Source: Manihot esculenta (taxonomy: Eukaryota > Streptophyta > Magnoliopsida > Malpighiales > Euphorbiaceae). Taken from it: DNA of 64,000 bases. The position numbers were made by a program, and so were the translations under genes. Below are positions 11,742 to 24,378 of this stretch, piece by piece; the stretch's first letter is position 1; each line of letters opens with the position of its first letter. The stretch spans positions 18,121,122 to 18,185,121 of the forward strand of contig NC_035176.2 of assembly GCF_001659605.2 (NCBI RefSeq), read 5' to 3'. The notes under the pieces were generated by a model. That model was not told the DNA's origin. It saw nothing but the letters and a program-made list of their open reading frames with translations, and did not search any database.

Positions 11742-14097
11742 TGTAATGACCCGGAAACCGGTACCCCTTAGGAACGGTCCGAACCATCACTGGCACTAGG
11801 ATCCAGATCGGCTTAAGGCCGCCGGGACCCGTAGTCAGCCAACTATACTCTCTGTGTACCTGATAAATCCCATACAAGATACTAAATAACTCAACAATCC
11901 TGTAAAACTCTGTAGGCTTAACTACTGCTACTCAGATATATCAATCTGAAATGACCCTCAGGGCCTGTACCAGGGACTACTATCTGCTGTGGTCCAGGGA
12001 TTAACACAATCTGTAACACATCCCACTGGTATCTCATCGAAGCCATACATTAAGCCTAACTCACACATTTCTCATCAAGAAACGTAAAACAGGATTGTGT
12101 ACAAGGGATGACTCATACATCACACTATAGCAGTGACACTAAGGGAAAGCATCAGTCTATCCTGTATCTGACAGTATATATCGACATATTACATTACAAC
12201 TATTCTTTAAATTACATCATGTCCACTATACTAGTACAACATTCAGTCATGCATAACTGTCCTCTGTACTCTTGCTGACTTTAACTTCCCATAGGAATCA
12301 CAGAACCTGCAAAACTGGGGTCAAGGGAGTGGGATGAGCTCTAGAGCCCAGTGAGGAGGAACAGTAAAACAGTTCATTAATTACATGTGCACATGAAATG
12401 CATCACATCACAAACATATCATCTCAAGGATGAATTTGTCACCAATAACCCTTAACTACATGTGATAATAATGCCAACTGTGCCAAGGAGACTATGTCAT
12501 CACCTGGTCTACACTTATCGCTCTGATATCATAACATGACCAACTGTGCCAAGGAGACGAGGTCTCACCTGGTCTACACTTAACTCTGATTTGACAGCCC
12601 AGCTGTCTCACTCATAGTACCAGGAGCGACCTGGACTATCCAGGGGCGACCTGGTATGGCTATCTCATGCCATATATCTGTATCTGCTCTCTGTCAAGGG
12701 CTAAGGATCATCCAACATTCATCCACATAAACAACAACGTATATGCAATGCATCATCGTCGTGAAGTCTAATGCAATACAACCTAATACATAACATGGCA
12801 GGTTATGATGCATGGATCATGCTAGAATCGTGTCATTTCTCAAGATAAAATATTTCGTTTAGTTCCACTCACCTCTGCTCCTCTGGCAGATACTGTACTG
12901 ACTCTGATATCTCTAACTCTGATGACCTCCTCGAACTCTCGGGTCCAATCCTACACAAATGGACGCGAATGAGGTGTCACACATACTTTGAATAACTCTT
13001 AAACAATTCCCCATAAACCCCTCTAAACCTCTGCAAATAATCACATAACTCATGCAAAAGAAGGCTGGACAGAACACATTCGGCAGCAGGTTCGGCGGCC
13101 GAATGTCCTCTCCAGAGCCGAAACTCATGCATGTTCGGCGGCACCTTCGGCGGCCGAATGTGCATGACAGATCCGAAAGTCCATTCTTTCGGAGGCAACC
13201 TTAGGCAGCCGAAACTACCTCCACAAGAGGTTCGGCAGCCGAATCTTCACTTCGGCGGCCGAAGCTGGGTTCTCCAGCAGGCAGAACCTTGCTTCCTCTC
13301 ATGCACAACTTCTCCAACACACGCTAATATGCATAACTCAGCGTCTTAACTCACATATACTCTGGTATATGCACAAAGGGGTCCCAAACTACCTATTAAC
13401 CCCAACAAAACAACTAACACAACACATAATCATGCTTTCACCATTAAAACATCAAAACTAAACTCTAAAACCTAAACATGCAATTCTACCCTTAACCTCT
13501 TGAAAAGCTGTTAAAAACCATTAACAACAAGTTCAAAGCTTCCCTTACCGGTGGACAACAGAAGCTAAACAATCTGAACTCACAGCTATGCACCAACACC
13601 TCTTCTTCTTCCCTAACCCACCAAAGCTCTCCCTTTTTGTCTCAAAGACGTTCAACACATTAGACACAACCAACCCTCTGCATAAGCTGATAAACGCTTG
13701 CAGATGAGTCATGGGAGACGTGGCCTCATCTCCAGCCATGATCTGGCGGCAACACCTGTCCAAATCCCTGGCTGAGGAGTGCACAATAGCTGGCTGACCA
13801 GCTCAGCTTCGGCTGCCGAATCGCATGCAAAACCATGCAACATTCGGGGGCCGAACATGAACTTCGGGGGCCGAACATTGGGCACTTTCGGCGGCCGAAC
13901 TTACCATTCGGGGGCCGAACATGACAGAAACTCCTTAGGCCACTTCTCCTCAAAACTTAACTCTTTTCTGAATCAAACCGTTGAACCACTTAAAAACCTT
14001 TTAGAAAACCTTCACTCTTACCCTTCTAGAACTTCTGACATTCCGGAATTCCACCGGATGGTAAGAATTCTGATGCCTGAACTAGCCGGGTATTACA
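11742..14097 (-). repeat. Element B 5' LTR
   Basis: A 2356-bp direct repeat of 5526-7881, practically identical. It is the promoter LTR for B on the minus strand. I could not identify a canonical TATAAA box in it. U3 carries four TTCGG/TTCGGGGGC-type inverted repeats at about 13805-13920. Confidence 0.93.
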
Positions 14098-14102
14098 AGC
14101 TA
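14098..14102. repeat. Target-site duplication of element B, right copy
   Basis: AGCTA directly follows the B terminus TATTACA and continues into the interrupted LTR2 (AGCTAAACCTCC), as in LTR1 and LTR3. Confidence 0.95.
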
Positions 14103-14467
14103 AACCTCCTTCGGCGGCCTAACGTGCCCCCTAAACTCATGCATGTTCGGCGGCCGAACTTGACTTTCGGCGGCCGAACCTTGGCTCGTTCAAACAAGAC
14201 TTTCGGAGGCCAAAGGCGCTCCCGAAGCCTTTCCATGTTCGGCGGCCGAACTTCACTTTCGGCGGCCGAACCTGGCAAACGCCTCCTTGGTCTTTTCTTT
14301 TCAAAACTCAATTCTTTTTCATTTAAAACCATGAAATCAGTAAAAACCTTTTAGAAAACACATTTTACCCCTCTAGAAACCTCTGGCATATTCAGAAATT
14401 CTAGATTCCAACGGAGATTCCGCCGGAAGGTAGAGATTCTGATGCCGGAATCTAGCCGGGTATTACA
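14103..14467 (-). mobile_element. Family A LTR, copy 2, U3 part
   Basis: This is the outer 365 bp of LTR2, holding the U3 inverted-repeat motifs and the terminus TATTACA. It is followed by the polypurine tract of INT2 (TTCTACCCCCCTTTAAG). It is separated from its TATA box by element B. Confidence 0.9.
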
Positions 14468-14664
14468 TTCTACCCCCCTTTAAGAACTTTCGTCCCCGAA
14501 TGTTCCACAAACAAACAGGCATCTCAAAACATAGCATCAACATACATAACATGCAAGCAACAAGCAAGCAAAACTTAAAAACCTCTCTCCTAAAAGAGAG
14601 ACACAGGTACTGCTGGAGTAAAAACTCCCGGTTCTTCTAGGCACGCCTTTCCCAAAAGAAACAC

Positions 14665-16337
14665 CTTAACAGTACCCCAACCTTCTCCTGAACTCCACAC
14701 GCTTCCACTGCGCTACTCTGATCCTTACTCTTCTCTTCATCTTCACTAACTGGCTCCTTCTCACTGTTAACCCAAAACTAACTCTAACTCTCACAGGTAG
14801 TACCCGGATTTCAGACCTATCTTGGAAAACAAACAGCTCCTACTAGCTGTCCCAATAGATCATCCATCCTGCATGGGAATACCTGCCCTTGGTAGTGACC
14901 TTGGTCAACTGCTTACAGTCGTTACAAAGTCTCAAGGATTCATCCTTCTTTTCCCACAACCACACTGGAACACTCCAGGGTGAGGTACTAGGTCGGATAA
15001 AACCCCTTGTCTACCAAGTCTCGCCCCTACTCTGACTACTACCTCCCTCTACAATTGGCACTGAGGCTGGTTCCCTGACCTGACTGCTAAACTTTCAACA
15101 AGAGCTCGAACCCTCTGCTAACCCCTTTTACGCACCCTACGAACCTGACAGGCTGACGACAAACCTCGAGGCATCCCTACTGTGTTCCCTCAGAAGACTA
15201 CCTCTGACCCATCCTGTCCTCTGAACTTGACTACCTTGTCTCTACAGACCAAGATAGCACCACGAGCAGAAACCAATCCATCCCTCGATTGACGTCTAGA
15301 CAGTCAAGTCTAGGACCTCAAAATCGAGTGGAAGGCATCTACCCTCAACTAACACAGAACTGGACCGGCAGACTGACTCTACCACAGATGGATCACACTC
15401 GGGTCCACTAACCCAAAGAGAACACTCTAGCCCAAAAGCTATCAACTCAGCCTCTCGACGGCTCCTAGAGCAACTCAAGAAAGAGAAAAACACTAGGGTT
15501 CACAAAAACACACACATCAGAACATTCAAAAGTGAGCGTACCTGACACCACCATGTTCGATGTGTCTGCCTCTTGTTGAGCTTGGATGAAGATCCGAGCT
15601 GAAGCTGACGGACCTTCTCCACGGAAACCTGAGGAATGAGGGGCTGACCCTCTTCCTCTGCCTCGACCACCAACCTGAAACATGGTTGGAGCTACTGGCT
15701 GAGCTATTCTACCTGGAGCTGCTGGCTGGGACGGAGCCAACCTGGGCGCAGTGGGACACTCACGTGCTATGTGCCCCTCCTGTCCGCACCTGTAACAAGC
15801 TGTAGTCCCTACCCGACAGACTCCTTTGTGCGGCCTTCCGCACCTCAAGCACCTTGAACTGCCTGAGCCAGAGCTCGAACCACCAAAACCCAAACTAGCC
15901 TTCAAACGATTCCACAACTTGCTCTTCTTTGACCTTCTCAGGCCTCTGTTCCCCTTTTTAGTGGTGTTTCCCCACCTTTTATCTCTTGAGGCAGCTGTAC
16001 TCAGAGTGGAGGGATCAATCCCCCCTGAACCTGAAATCCTAGAATCCTGAGTCTGAGCATCCTCCTGAGAATCTCCCATGCCTTCCTCTGGCACTCTGAT
16101 TCCCAAACTGACATCCCTTCTCTGAACCTCCAACTCTACTTCCCTCATACTAGCTGACATCCTTCTTGGAGCCATTCCTTCTCTGCTTGCATCAAAAGAC
16201 CTTCCAGGGTCCCTTGATGTTCCCCATCTGCTAACTCCCCACGACTGCGCTCTAGGCAGAGCAGGGGGAAAGGTATCCATACCTTCCCTCTCAGATGGAA
16301 CTCCAGTCGATTCCACAGATCGACGAGCACCTCGCAT
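14665..16337 (-). pseudogene. Deleted gag-pol of non-autonomous family A, copy 2
   Basis: This is a near-duplicate of 1261-2933. The gag ATG is at 16337, with an open frame to about 15465 and the same loss of the capsid domain, retained zinc knuckle, lost protease Asp, partial RT and integrase stub. A further in-frame ATG lies upstream at 16373. That both copies keep the ~300-codon frame open reflects their recent duplication and is not by itself evidence of selection. Confidence 0.85.
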
Positions 16338-16634
16338 TCTGGCTCCTCTGAAGAACAACACACAAGCATACATGCATCATTAGCATCATCATACGGTTCA
16401 GGTGAAAACACATGAACCTGCAACATACATAGCATACATACATACATAGCATAACATTAATGCACATGCATAAAATCATGGCATTTCACATCATCATTCA
16501 TAAAAGACAGGACTCTATATCCTATCCTAGTGGACATGATTCTACTCTTGATCTTTCTTATTGTGCTTGCCCTTCTATGACCTCTAAGCCAACCTCTTTC
16601 CGATGTGCAACACACCGTACTCTCGAGGCCCAAA

Positions 16635-16646
16635 GCTCTGATACCA
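16635..16646 (-). other. Primer binding site, family A copy 2
   Basis: The minus strand reads TGGTATCAGAGC, two bases from the LTR3 end at 16649. Confidence 0.92.
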
Positions 16647-16648
16647 AC

Positions 16649-19306
16649 TGTAACAGCCCGGAAACCGATACCCCTCTGTAACGGCCCGAACCGCCACCGG
16701 CGCTAGGATCCAGATCGGCTTAAGGCCGCCGGGACCTGTAGCAAGCCAACCATACCTCCTATCACCTGGTCAAATCCCATACATGATCAAAATTTTAACA
16801 TACAAACTGAAACATATGATGTATAAATCGAGCTTGTCCTGTATGCAACATAACTGGAAACATAAAGAAACCCCCTTTTCTAGAGCCCTCAAAACTCTAG
16901 CCGGGTCAACATAACATACATCAAGCTGGGATACATCCAAAGAACTAGAACCTAACCTGTGCATGCATCAAACCACAAACATAAGACCTCCACTAGGGTC
17001 CTCATCCGTTACCATAGCGTGGTACACAACACATGCCACAAGATTAGTTCAACACAACTCAACATCTAAAACATTACATACATCATGTATTGAACAGGGA
17101 CTAACCAAGTCTTAGGGCCAAGCACATTTCTAATCCATAAACATAACTCTTACAATACATAACATCTTACAAAAAGGATATCGAATCTTAATACATGTCC
17201 ACACTAAAAGCTTACTAATCTATTACATAACCATAACCTTTACCCTTGACGTCCTCCTGGACTACTTCTAACCTGCAAAACTGGGGTTAGGGGAGAGGGG
17301 TGAGCTAAAACGCCCAGTGAGTAGAAACAGAGAAAATAGTTCATTAATTACATGCTCTCATGAAATGCGTCAGAACACAAAGAAATCACATAACCTGGTC
17401 CGTCTCGGGGCTCATGCAGATAAGTATTCCCCACGGATTGTTTTTGAGAGTTCCTTTTTGCTAGCATCCTTTACTCTCAAGGATCGGACATGACCTCAAA
17501 AATCCCTCTGTCGGTGCCCGGCTCCCCCAAAGGAGCTCACACAGGACTTTCACATACATGACAGGGTACCTAGTCCACAGAGAGCGCACAGGGACTTTCC
17601 TATATGTACTTGTCTGGCTCTCAAAGGACCTACCCAAGACTCAATGACAGAAATGGGCTATTGAAGTCGCCTTGGTCCAAACCTCCTGAATCAACATCAA
17701 ATAATGCAATGCGCCATATTCGTGAACTAGTGCAATCAACCCTATTACATATAAACATGATGCATGAACATGCTTTAGGCATTTGATTTTGTATATAAAA
17801 GATTAAGTTTAGTTCTACTCACCTCTGGCAGACGCTGAACTGACTCTGCAACAGCTACCACTGATGGCCTCCTCGGTCCCTCGGGTCCGATCCTACACAG
17901 GTGGACTCGAATGAGGTGCCAACACACTCTAAACAACTCATAAACAACTCCCCAAAAACCCTCTAAAACATCACATAAACATGCATAGAAAACAACCTTG
18001 AAAAGGCTGGACAGGGCACTTTCGGCGGCACCTTCGGCGGCCGAACCCTTCCTCCAGAGACGAAACTCGGGTACCTTCGGCGGCACCTTCGGCGGCCGAA
18101 AGTCCCACTCCAGAGATGAAAGTCAAGCACTTTCGGCGGCCGAATCCTTCCTTCGGCAGCCGAAAGTCTGCTTTCAAGCCAAAACTCAGCTTTCGGGGGC
18201 AAGGTTAGGCGGCCAATCCATGCATCCAAAGGCAGCTTCGGCGGCCGAAGCCACTTTCGGCGGCCGAACCTGAGTTCTTCCCAGAAGGGCAGAACTCAGC
18301 TCCACATGCATTCAAGCCTCCCAAACCTTCCAAACACCCCAAAACAAGCACCAAACTTAACCAAAACATGCATAAACCTTAACCATGCACAAAGGAGCTT
18401 AACAACTAGATTAAACTCCAAAAACAACTTCAAAACATACATAGATAGCTTATGACCCACATAGGCCAAAACCATCAAAACAACCCATAATCTCACATAC
18501 TCTTTCCCACTCATGCATACACTCTCCCACAAGCATAAACTAGCTTAAAACTTCTTCATAACATCACATAAACACACATTGGGCATAAAACCCACATAAC
18601 TCCTAACATGCATATCTACCCATACTCAACCATTAAAACTTCATAGAACCTCATTAAAACACAAGGAAAGCAAGGATCTACACTTACCTCTTGAAGATCG
18701 AGGGCTGGTGCGACCCAAAGCTTAAGGTGTGGAGAATCCAAGCTCCAAAAGCTCCAAGCTCTCCAAACCTTGATCCAAGCTTTAAAACTCTTCAAAATAG
18801 CCATAAAACTCATGAAAACACGAAGGAGATGAAGAAAGAACATGAAAACGGCCAAGGGAGGACAAAAACTCACCTGAGCTCGAGAATGGGGAGAAAACTC
18901 GCCCATTTCCGATCTGAGGGCCTTTTATAGGCGGCCAGCTAAACCTCCTTCGGCGGCCTAACGTGCCCCCTAAACTCATGCATGTTCGGCGGCCGAACTT
19001 GACTTTCGGCGGCCGAACCTTGGCTCGTTCAAACAAGACTTTCGGAGGCCAAAGGCGCTCCCGAAGCCTTTCCATGTTCGGCGGCTGAACTTCACTTTCG
19101 GCGGCCGAACCTGGCAAACGCCTCCTTGGTCTTTTCTTTTCAAAACTCAATTCTTTTTCATTTAAAACCATGAAATCAGTAAAAACCTTTTAGAAAACAC
19201 ATTTTACCCCTCTAGAAACCTCTGGCATATTCAGAAATTCTAGATTCCAACGGAGATTCCGCCGGAAGGTAGAGATTCCGATGCCGGAATCTAGCCGGGT
19301 ATTACA
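16649..19306 (-). mobile_element. Family A LTR, copy 3 (5' LTR of the array)
   Basis: This is the only complete, uninterrupted family A LTR here, 2658 bp (TGTAACAGCCCGG...GGGTATTACA on plus). The flanking 5 bp on the right are CTCAC. If the array arose inside one original insertion, CTCAC should also flank LTR1 beyond the left window edge. On the minus strand, candidate splice donors (AGGTGAGT, AGGTAAGT, AGGTGAGT) lie at 18868-18875, 18682-18689 and 17817-17824. Confidence 0.93.
18922..18929 (-). promoter_or_regulatory. TATA box of family A LTR3
   Basis: The minus strand reads TATAAAAG, about 380 bp inside the LTR. Four close and two looser TTCGG-N3-CCGAA inverted repeats lie upstream of it (18945-19115). 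This is the intact promoter that could drive the array. Confidence 0.7.
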
Positions 19307-19735
19307 CTCACGGTAGCCATTTTGACGCTCAAGTCAATATATTGAAGAATAAAGAGAATATAATGGGTTACTTAGAGCTTGAGTGATATTAGAGATAGCG
19401 TACATTTGTCTCTGTGATGCTCCTCTTTTTATATTATTAGAGTTAGAGATGAACACAATATCTTTTTGATAATCCGATGGTGATATGGTTGTTTGCTTGA
19501 TATGGAACATCACCGGCTAATAAGTAGGAATCCTATAATTATAGATGTAATAGAGATATGTTGGCTTATTTTTGACAACGATAACCCCGTATTGAGCCTC
19601 GCCTTGATGAGGAAATGGCGAGTCTTTTGGTAATGATCCTTGTATTTGCGGTGTCTGAATCTTTTATTTTTGAAATGGATCGCTTTTCTTACATATCTGG
19701 TTCTCCCCATGTGACCCTATGATAGAGCATAAATT
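19307..19735 (-). mobile_element. Fragment of a Tat-lineage Ty3/gypsy LTR (array A inserted in it)
   Basis: On the minus strand this has a TATA-like stretch (ATATAAAAAGAGG, near 19430). About 100 bp on comes TTGACTTGAGCGTCAAAATGG, which resembles the conserved CTTGAGCGTCGGAGTG box near the end of Tat-type LTRs, also seen at 51030-51045. It stops at the A insertion. The short minus-strand ORF 19510-19710 is not recognised and is probably incidental. The left limit is approximate. Confidence 0.55.
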
Positions 19736-21510
19736 AGTCCATTTTATCTTGATATTATTGATGATTATCTACATGATTTCTACTTAATTTAGTACTTTTG
19801 ATATTATTTTGCAGAAAATGGTGTAAAAGAACATTTTAGAGAAAATCACCCTAAAACTGCCTTAATTGGAGCAAAAGAGTGCAAGCCTGCCAAGTTGAAA
19901 TCAAGTCAAGCTAAATAAGGAAAGTTCTAAATAAGGAAAGTGGCAAATATGGAAAGAACATTTAGCCAAGACAATTTGAAATTCAAATTTCAAAACTCCA
20001 AGTAGCTTTTTCCTTATTCAAGAAGCCAAGTCTTAAGTTGCCATAAATGAAGAGCCAAATAAGAAAAGCATTTTGAAATTCAAATCTCCAATATTCATAT
20101 TCAAATTTTGAATTTCAAGATTCAGCTTAGTAAGGAAGCCAAATCTCAAGATCACATGTTTCCCACTTCATGCCATGCACATTCAAAATTCAAATTGCAA
20201 AAGGAGGCTCCACCTTCCTTAATTGTGCATGGGCGGCAAGGATAGTGTGAAGACAAGTCTTGGGCACCTTGGGCAGTATCTTGAAGATACTTGGGCAGCA
20301 AGCAAAGACCAAAGGCCCCACTCCTTGCACTTGAATACATGCCCCACATTTTTCCCTTCTCACATGTGCATGGATGGCACATCTTGGACCAAGGGCATTT
20401 TGGGCAGCCTCTTGAAGTCTTTTGGGCAGCCTCTTGACACCTTGGGCAGCCTCTTCACTAATTAGGAAGCAAGTATCATCTAGGGCAACACTTTTCAAGT
20501 ATAAAAAGACACATAAGGAGCCTCCCCATACTTTTTCAAGCCCCCTTGGAGGCACCTACGGGATTGCAAGTGGCCACATCTCTTCTTCTACCTTTCTTCT
20601 TTTCTTTTATTTTTTTGGTTTTTATTTCAGCCATGAGAGGCTGAAACCCTTTTTTCTAGCTGAAGATTAGGTGATACTTTAGTTGTTATATGGATTGGAA
20701 GACTTGATCAAATATTGTTTAACTTTTGGTTGTTCAATATTTGTGCAATTTCATGCTTGATTTCAATATTGCTTTGTTATTGAGATCTACGTTGATTCTT
20801 GATTGCAAAGTAATAATATGTTAGTTTGGATGATTTAAGTCCGTAATTGCTTGGATTATTCAAACATAAGAACACTTGATATAAAAACTAAGGAAATTGT
20901 ATGATCTAACTATATTTCATGCGTTTGAGTAGTTAGGATTGGATCTCTCTATCTCTTCATGCAATTAACAATTGTTTTGATGCTTAAGGCCCAAGGACGT
21001 TTCTTGGCAATTTGTTAATTAGTAATTAATTAGAGGACATTCCCTAATTGGTTTAATCATAAGGAGAGATATGGTGGTGAGAAGCGTCTTCCATCTCCAT
21101 AACTAATCTATTGAATCAAACAAAAGAAACTAAGTGTCAATGATCAATCCCAACAACTAAAGTGGATCGAATTCTTCAACTAGAGCTTTCTTATTATTTA
21201 TTTCTCTTTTATTTTATTATTCGCTTATTTTATTGCTTTCAGTAGTTATTTAATTGAATCAATCTCAAAACCCCCCATTTTACTTTCAGTTTTATCTCGT
21301 TTCAGTTTTATTTCGTTTCAGTTTATCTCGTTTTCAGTTTTCTTCTTTTTCAGTTTATTTTTGTTTCAGTTTATTTTATTGGTCTTGATAAGGAAAATAG
21401 GTAAGTTCTCAATTTCATGTGCATTCGATCCTTTCACCACTATCTACAGTTATAAAATTGTTAATAACCACAAAGATTATTTTTTACCGATTTCGACAAC
21501 CGTGAGTCAC
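19736..21510. mobile_element. LTR-like repeat block, unclassified
   Basis: No coding sequence is seen. The block has AT-rich text, short repeats built on TTGGGCAGCCTCTTGA (20260-20460), a motif CCATGAGAGGCTGAAACCC (20631-20649) and T-rich repeats of TTTCAGTTTTAT (21285-21380). These features and the ending near TTTCGACAACC remind me of the large LTRs of Athila/LARD-type gypsy elements. No partner LTR, primer site or target duplication is visible, so solo LTR is only a suggestion. Confidence 0.35.
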
Positions 21511-24378
21511 CTTGAGTCACCCTACATTATTGTAACAGCTCATAACTCTCTTTACGTAGATGTCATGTAACATCACTTATAACCTTTAAATCTATATTAT
21601 ATATAAAAGTGGAAATATGGAGAATAATAGAATTTTCTATAATGCCCTTAAGTTTTTAAATTATTTATTAATTAATTTAACTATTTGATAATTTTATTAT
21701 TTAAAATTTAATTTTTAAAATAGATTATAATTGTATTTTTAAATTCATTTTAGTTAGTTAAGAAAATCTTAAAAGATATATAAAAATATAATAAAATTAA
21801 TTTTTTAAATAAGAATATATATTAGATTATAATTTTATTATTTTAAATTAATTTTAGAGTTTATTAAAAAATCTAAAGTAATGGTCTAAATTAATTTAAA
21901 TATTATTAAATTAATTTTAAAATAATGTATTTGAATATTAGATAAATATTAAGAAGATTATTAAACTATTAAATTCATATTTTTAAAGTATAGATGAAAT
22001 AAGAAGTTAAATTTAATTAATAAATATTAAAAATATTAATGAAATAAAAAAATAAGAAATAAATAAAATCACTGATTTTTAAGTGAATTAATAATTTATT
22101 CACTTAAATATCTTTAATTTTTTAACTTTTATAATTTATCTATACTATATATTTTGGAAGGGAAAATTTTTTTATTTGTTAAATTAATTTTAAAAATTAG
22201 TTAAGAAAATGAGAAAATATATAAATTTATTAATGTTTAAAAACTTTAAATTAAATAGATTGTTATTCATTTGAATTTAAAATCTATTATATTGTAAAAA
22301 AAATTAATAATATATAAATTAAAATTATATTATTAATTGTAAAAAAAAATTTACGATTGAAATTTTATTTATAAATTTCAGAATTACTTTTATTATAATT
22401 GATTAAAAATAAAAAATAAATTTAGTATTATTAAATATTTTAATTTAATTAAATTTTTATTTAAATTTAATTATAAAATATGATAAGTTTATTAATGGTA
22501 ATCTTTATAATTTATAAATCAAATTAATCCTATTTTTATATTAGAATAGCCTATTTTAAAATTATATCAGATTTTATCTTTATATATTTTTGTATATAAA
22601 TATCCATATTTTATGATTTAAGTGTTTTGAAGTGGGAGGTAAATTATTAAGTGATAGAATATCAAACAAGGTTATAAATTTCTACAAGATTATACAAGAT
22701 TAAGAAGAAAGGTGTGTATACAAGAATGTTCCATTCCTTAAATCATCCCAATATGTAATATTACTTTTTATTTTTTTTAGTAAATTATTTTTTATTTATA
22801 TTTTTTTAATTATCATAATTATAAATTAATTTATTATGTATAAATAATAAATTAAAAATTAATTGAGTTTTTATATATAAAATTATATTTTTAATATTTT
22901 ACTGTAAAATGAAATTATAGAATATACATTATTCTAAATACATGCAAAAAAAAAATTGTTACCAGTTTGGAGTTATTGATAATAAAAAAAAATAATGAAA
23001 AATATTACATAATTTTTATTTATCACTATTAATGTGCTTATTTTCGAAATAATAAAATCTAAAAGCTTGAACAAATAATATTACACAATTTTTATCACTA
23101 TTAATGTGCTTATTTTCAAAATAATAAAATCTAAAAAATATTAAAATTATAATTAGATAACTCTTTATAATTTTATATGTATTTTTTTTAATTTTTTCAT
23201 AATTTATAAATAAAAGTTACTAATTTACAAAAATTTCTTTTAACTATAAATTAATTATTGAATAAAATTAATATAGAATTAATTTTTCTCAATAACCTGC
23301 ATTTTTTATATATAATATATTTTATTTTATTTATCTTATAAATTAATGCATTTCTTTTTCTTTTTAAATTATTTTTTTAATGATATTATTATTTTAATTA
23401 ATAATTTATATATAAAAGTGAAAATAAAAAAATAATAAGAATTTCTAAAATACTCTTATTTTTAATAATTATTGATTGTCGATCGGTTAAAAAATAATAT
23501 AAAACTTTTATTATTTTAAAATTTTAATTTATTTAAAAATTCATTCTTATTTAAATTCAAATTATATTTTTATCTATTATTTAATTTTAATTAGTTATAT
23601 AATTTTAAAAAGACCAAAAGACCAGGAACCAAATCCTTTTCCCCAATTCCTTAATCCAAAGTTAGAAAATTAGAATGTATGAATATCGAATTTAATATTT
23701 TATTTCGCAAGTTAGCATATTTGGAATTCAATTGACTAAAACTCAAACTCGTTGGCTGAAATGGATTCATTTGTTCAGCGAATCAATTTGCTAAAAGGTT
23801 TTCTTAACCGGTTTGGTTTGATAAGAAAACCAATCATTAAAAAGACCAAATTTAATAAGTCTCTTACAAATTTAGGTACAATTAAAACAAAACTAAAATA
23901 TAAAATTTTTTTTTTATAATTATCTATTTTATTAATAATTTTTTTAGGAAATAAAAAAATAAATATAAATTCAGATGAATTACATAATTTTTTAGCCGTT
24001 TAATCAAATCAAGCTAGACAGTTAAATACTTAATTTATATATTATTAATTTTTTTAATTTTATTTTAAATATTAATATAATTTATAAAAAATAGTGATTC
24101 AGCATTATAATGAGAGTTAAAAGAATAATTTTAAAAAAATTATTTTATTATTTTTAATATTTTTAAATTAAATTATGTTAAATATTATTTTAAATTATTT
24201 TTTTAATATTTTATAACTAATATATTTAATAAATTTATTTTCTTAATGATAGTTTTAAAAATAATACGATATAGTAAGCCTATTAAATAGATTAAGAAAA
24301 AGTCAATTAATAATGATTTTAGTTAAAATAAAATTAAAAAATTATTATTATAAAATTATTGATAAAAATAAAAGAATT
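21511..24378. other. AT-rich intergenic DNA without recognisable genes
   Basis: There are long runs of A, T and AT-rich words with many stops in all frames. A short direct repeat (TATCACTATTAATGTGCTTATTTTC at 23021 and 23095, with shared flanks) is the only internal repetition noted. Nothing coding is seen. Confidence 0.7.

Larger units (their letters stand above)
5526..14097 (-). mobile_element. Element B: non-autonomous Tekay-like Ty3/gypsy element nested in LTR2
   Basis: This is a complete 8572-bp insertion with two 2356-bp LTRs (5526-7881 and 11742-14097), initiator-Met primer site, polypurine tract and 5-bp target duplication AGCTA. I found only one LTR difference by eye (AAATTAAATC near 6000 against AAATTACATC near 12210), so insertion was very recent. 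The 3860-bp internal region holds a frameshifted gag and decayed protease and early-RT pieces but no RNase H or integrase core. It must have been copied by enzymes from another element, plausibly one like C. Confidence 0.95.
14468..16648 (-). mobile_element. Family A internal region, copy 2
   Basis: A 2181-bp internal domain, the same length as 1064-3244 and differing by about five substitutions (for example AAGAACTTTCG here against AAGAACATTCG). It lies between LTR2 and LTR3, so the array has three LTRs and two internal domains. Confidence 0.92.

Noticed and set aside
13779..14354. A 191-codon plus-strand ORF, and many similar ORFs with FGGRT, SAAE or RPPN repeats (for example 18782-19171, 38936-39343, 39091-39399)
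   Set aside because: They are translations of the repeated TTCGG-N3-CCGAA DNA motif in three frames and both strands; one even runs across the B insertion boundary. They are not proteins.
1..19306. Two independent insertions of family A side by side
   Set aside because: There is no separate target duplication or second LTR between the copies; the middle LTR is shared and INT lengths are identical, so tandem duplication fits better. An assembly duplication cannot be excluded from sequence alone.
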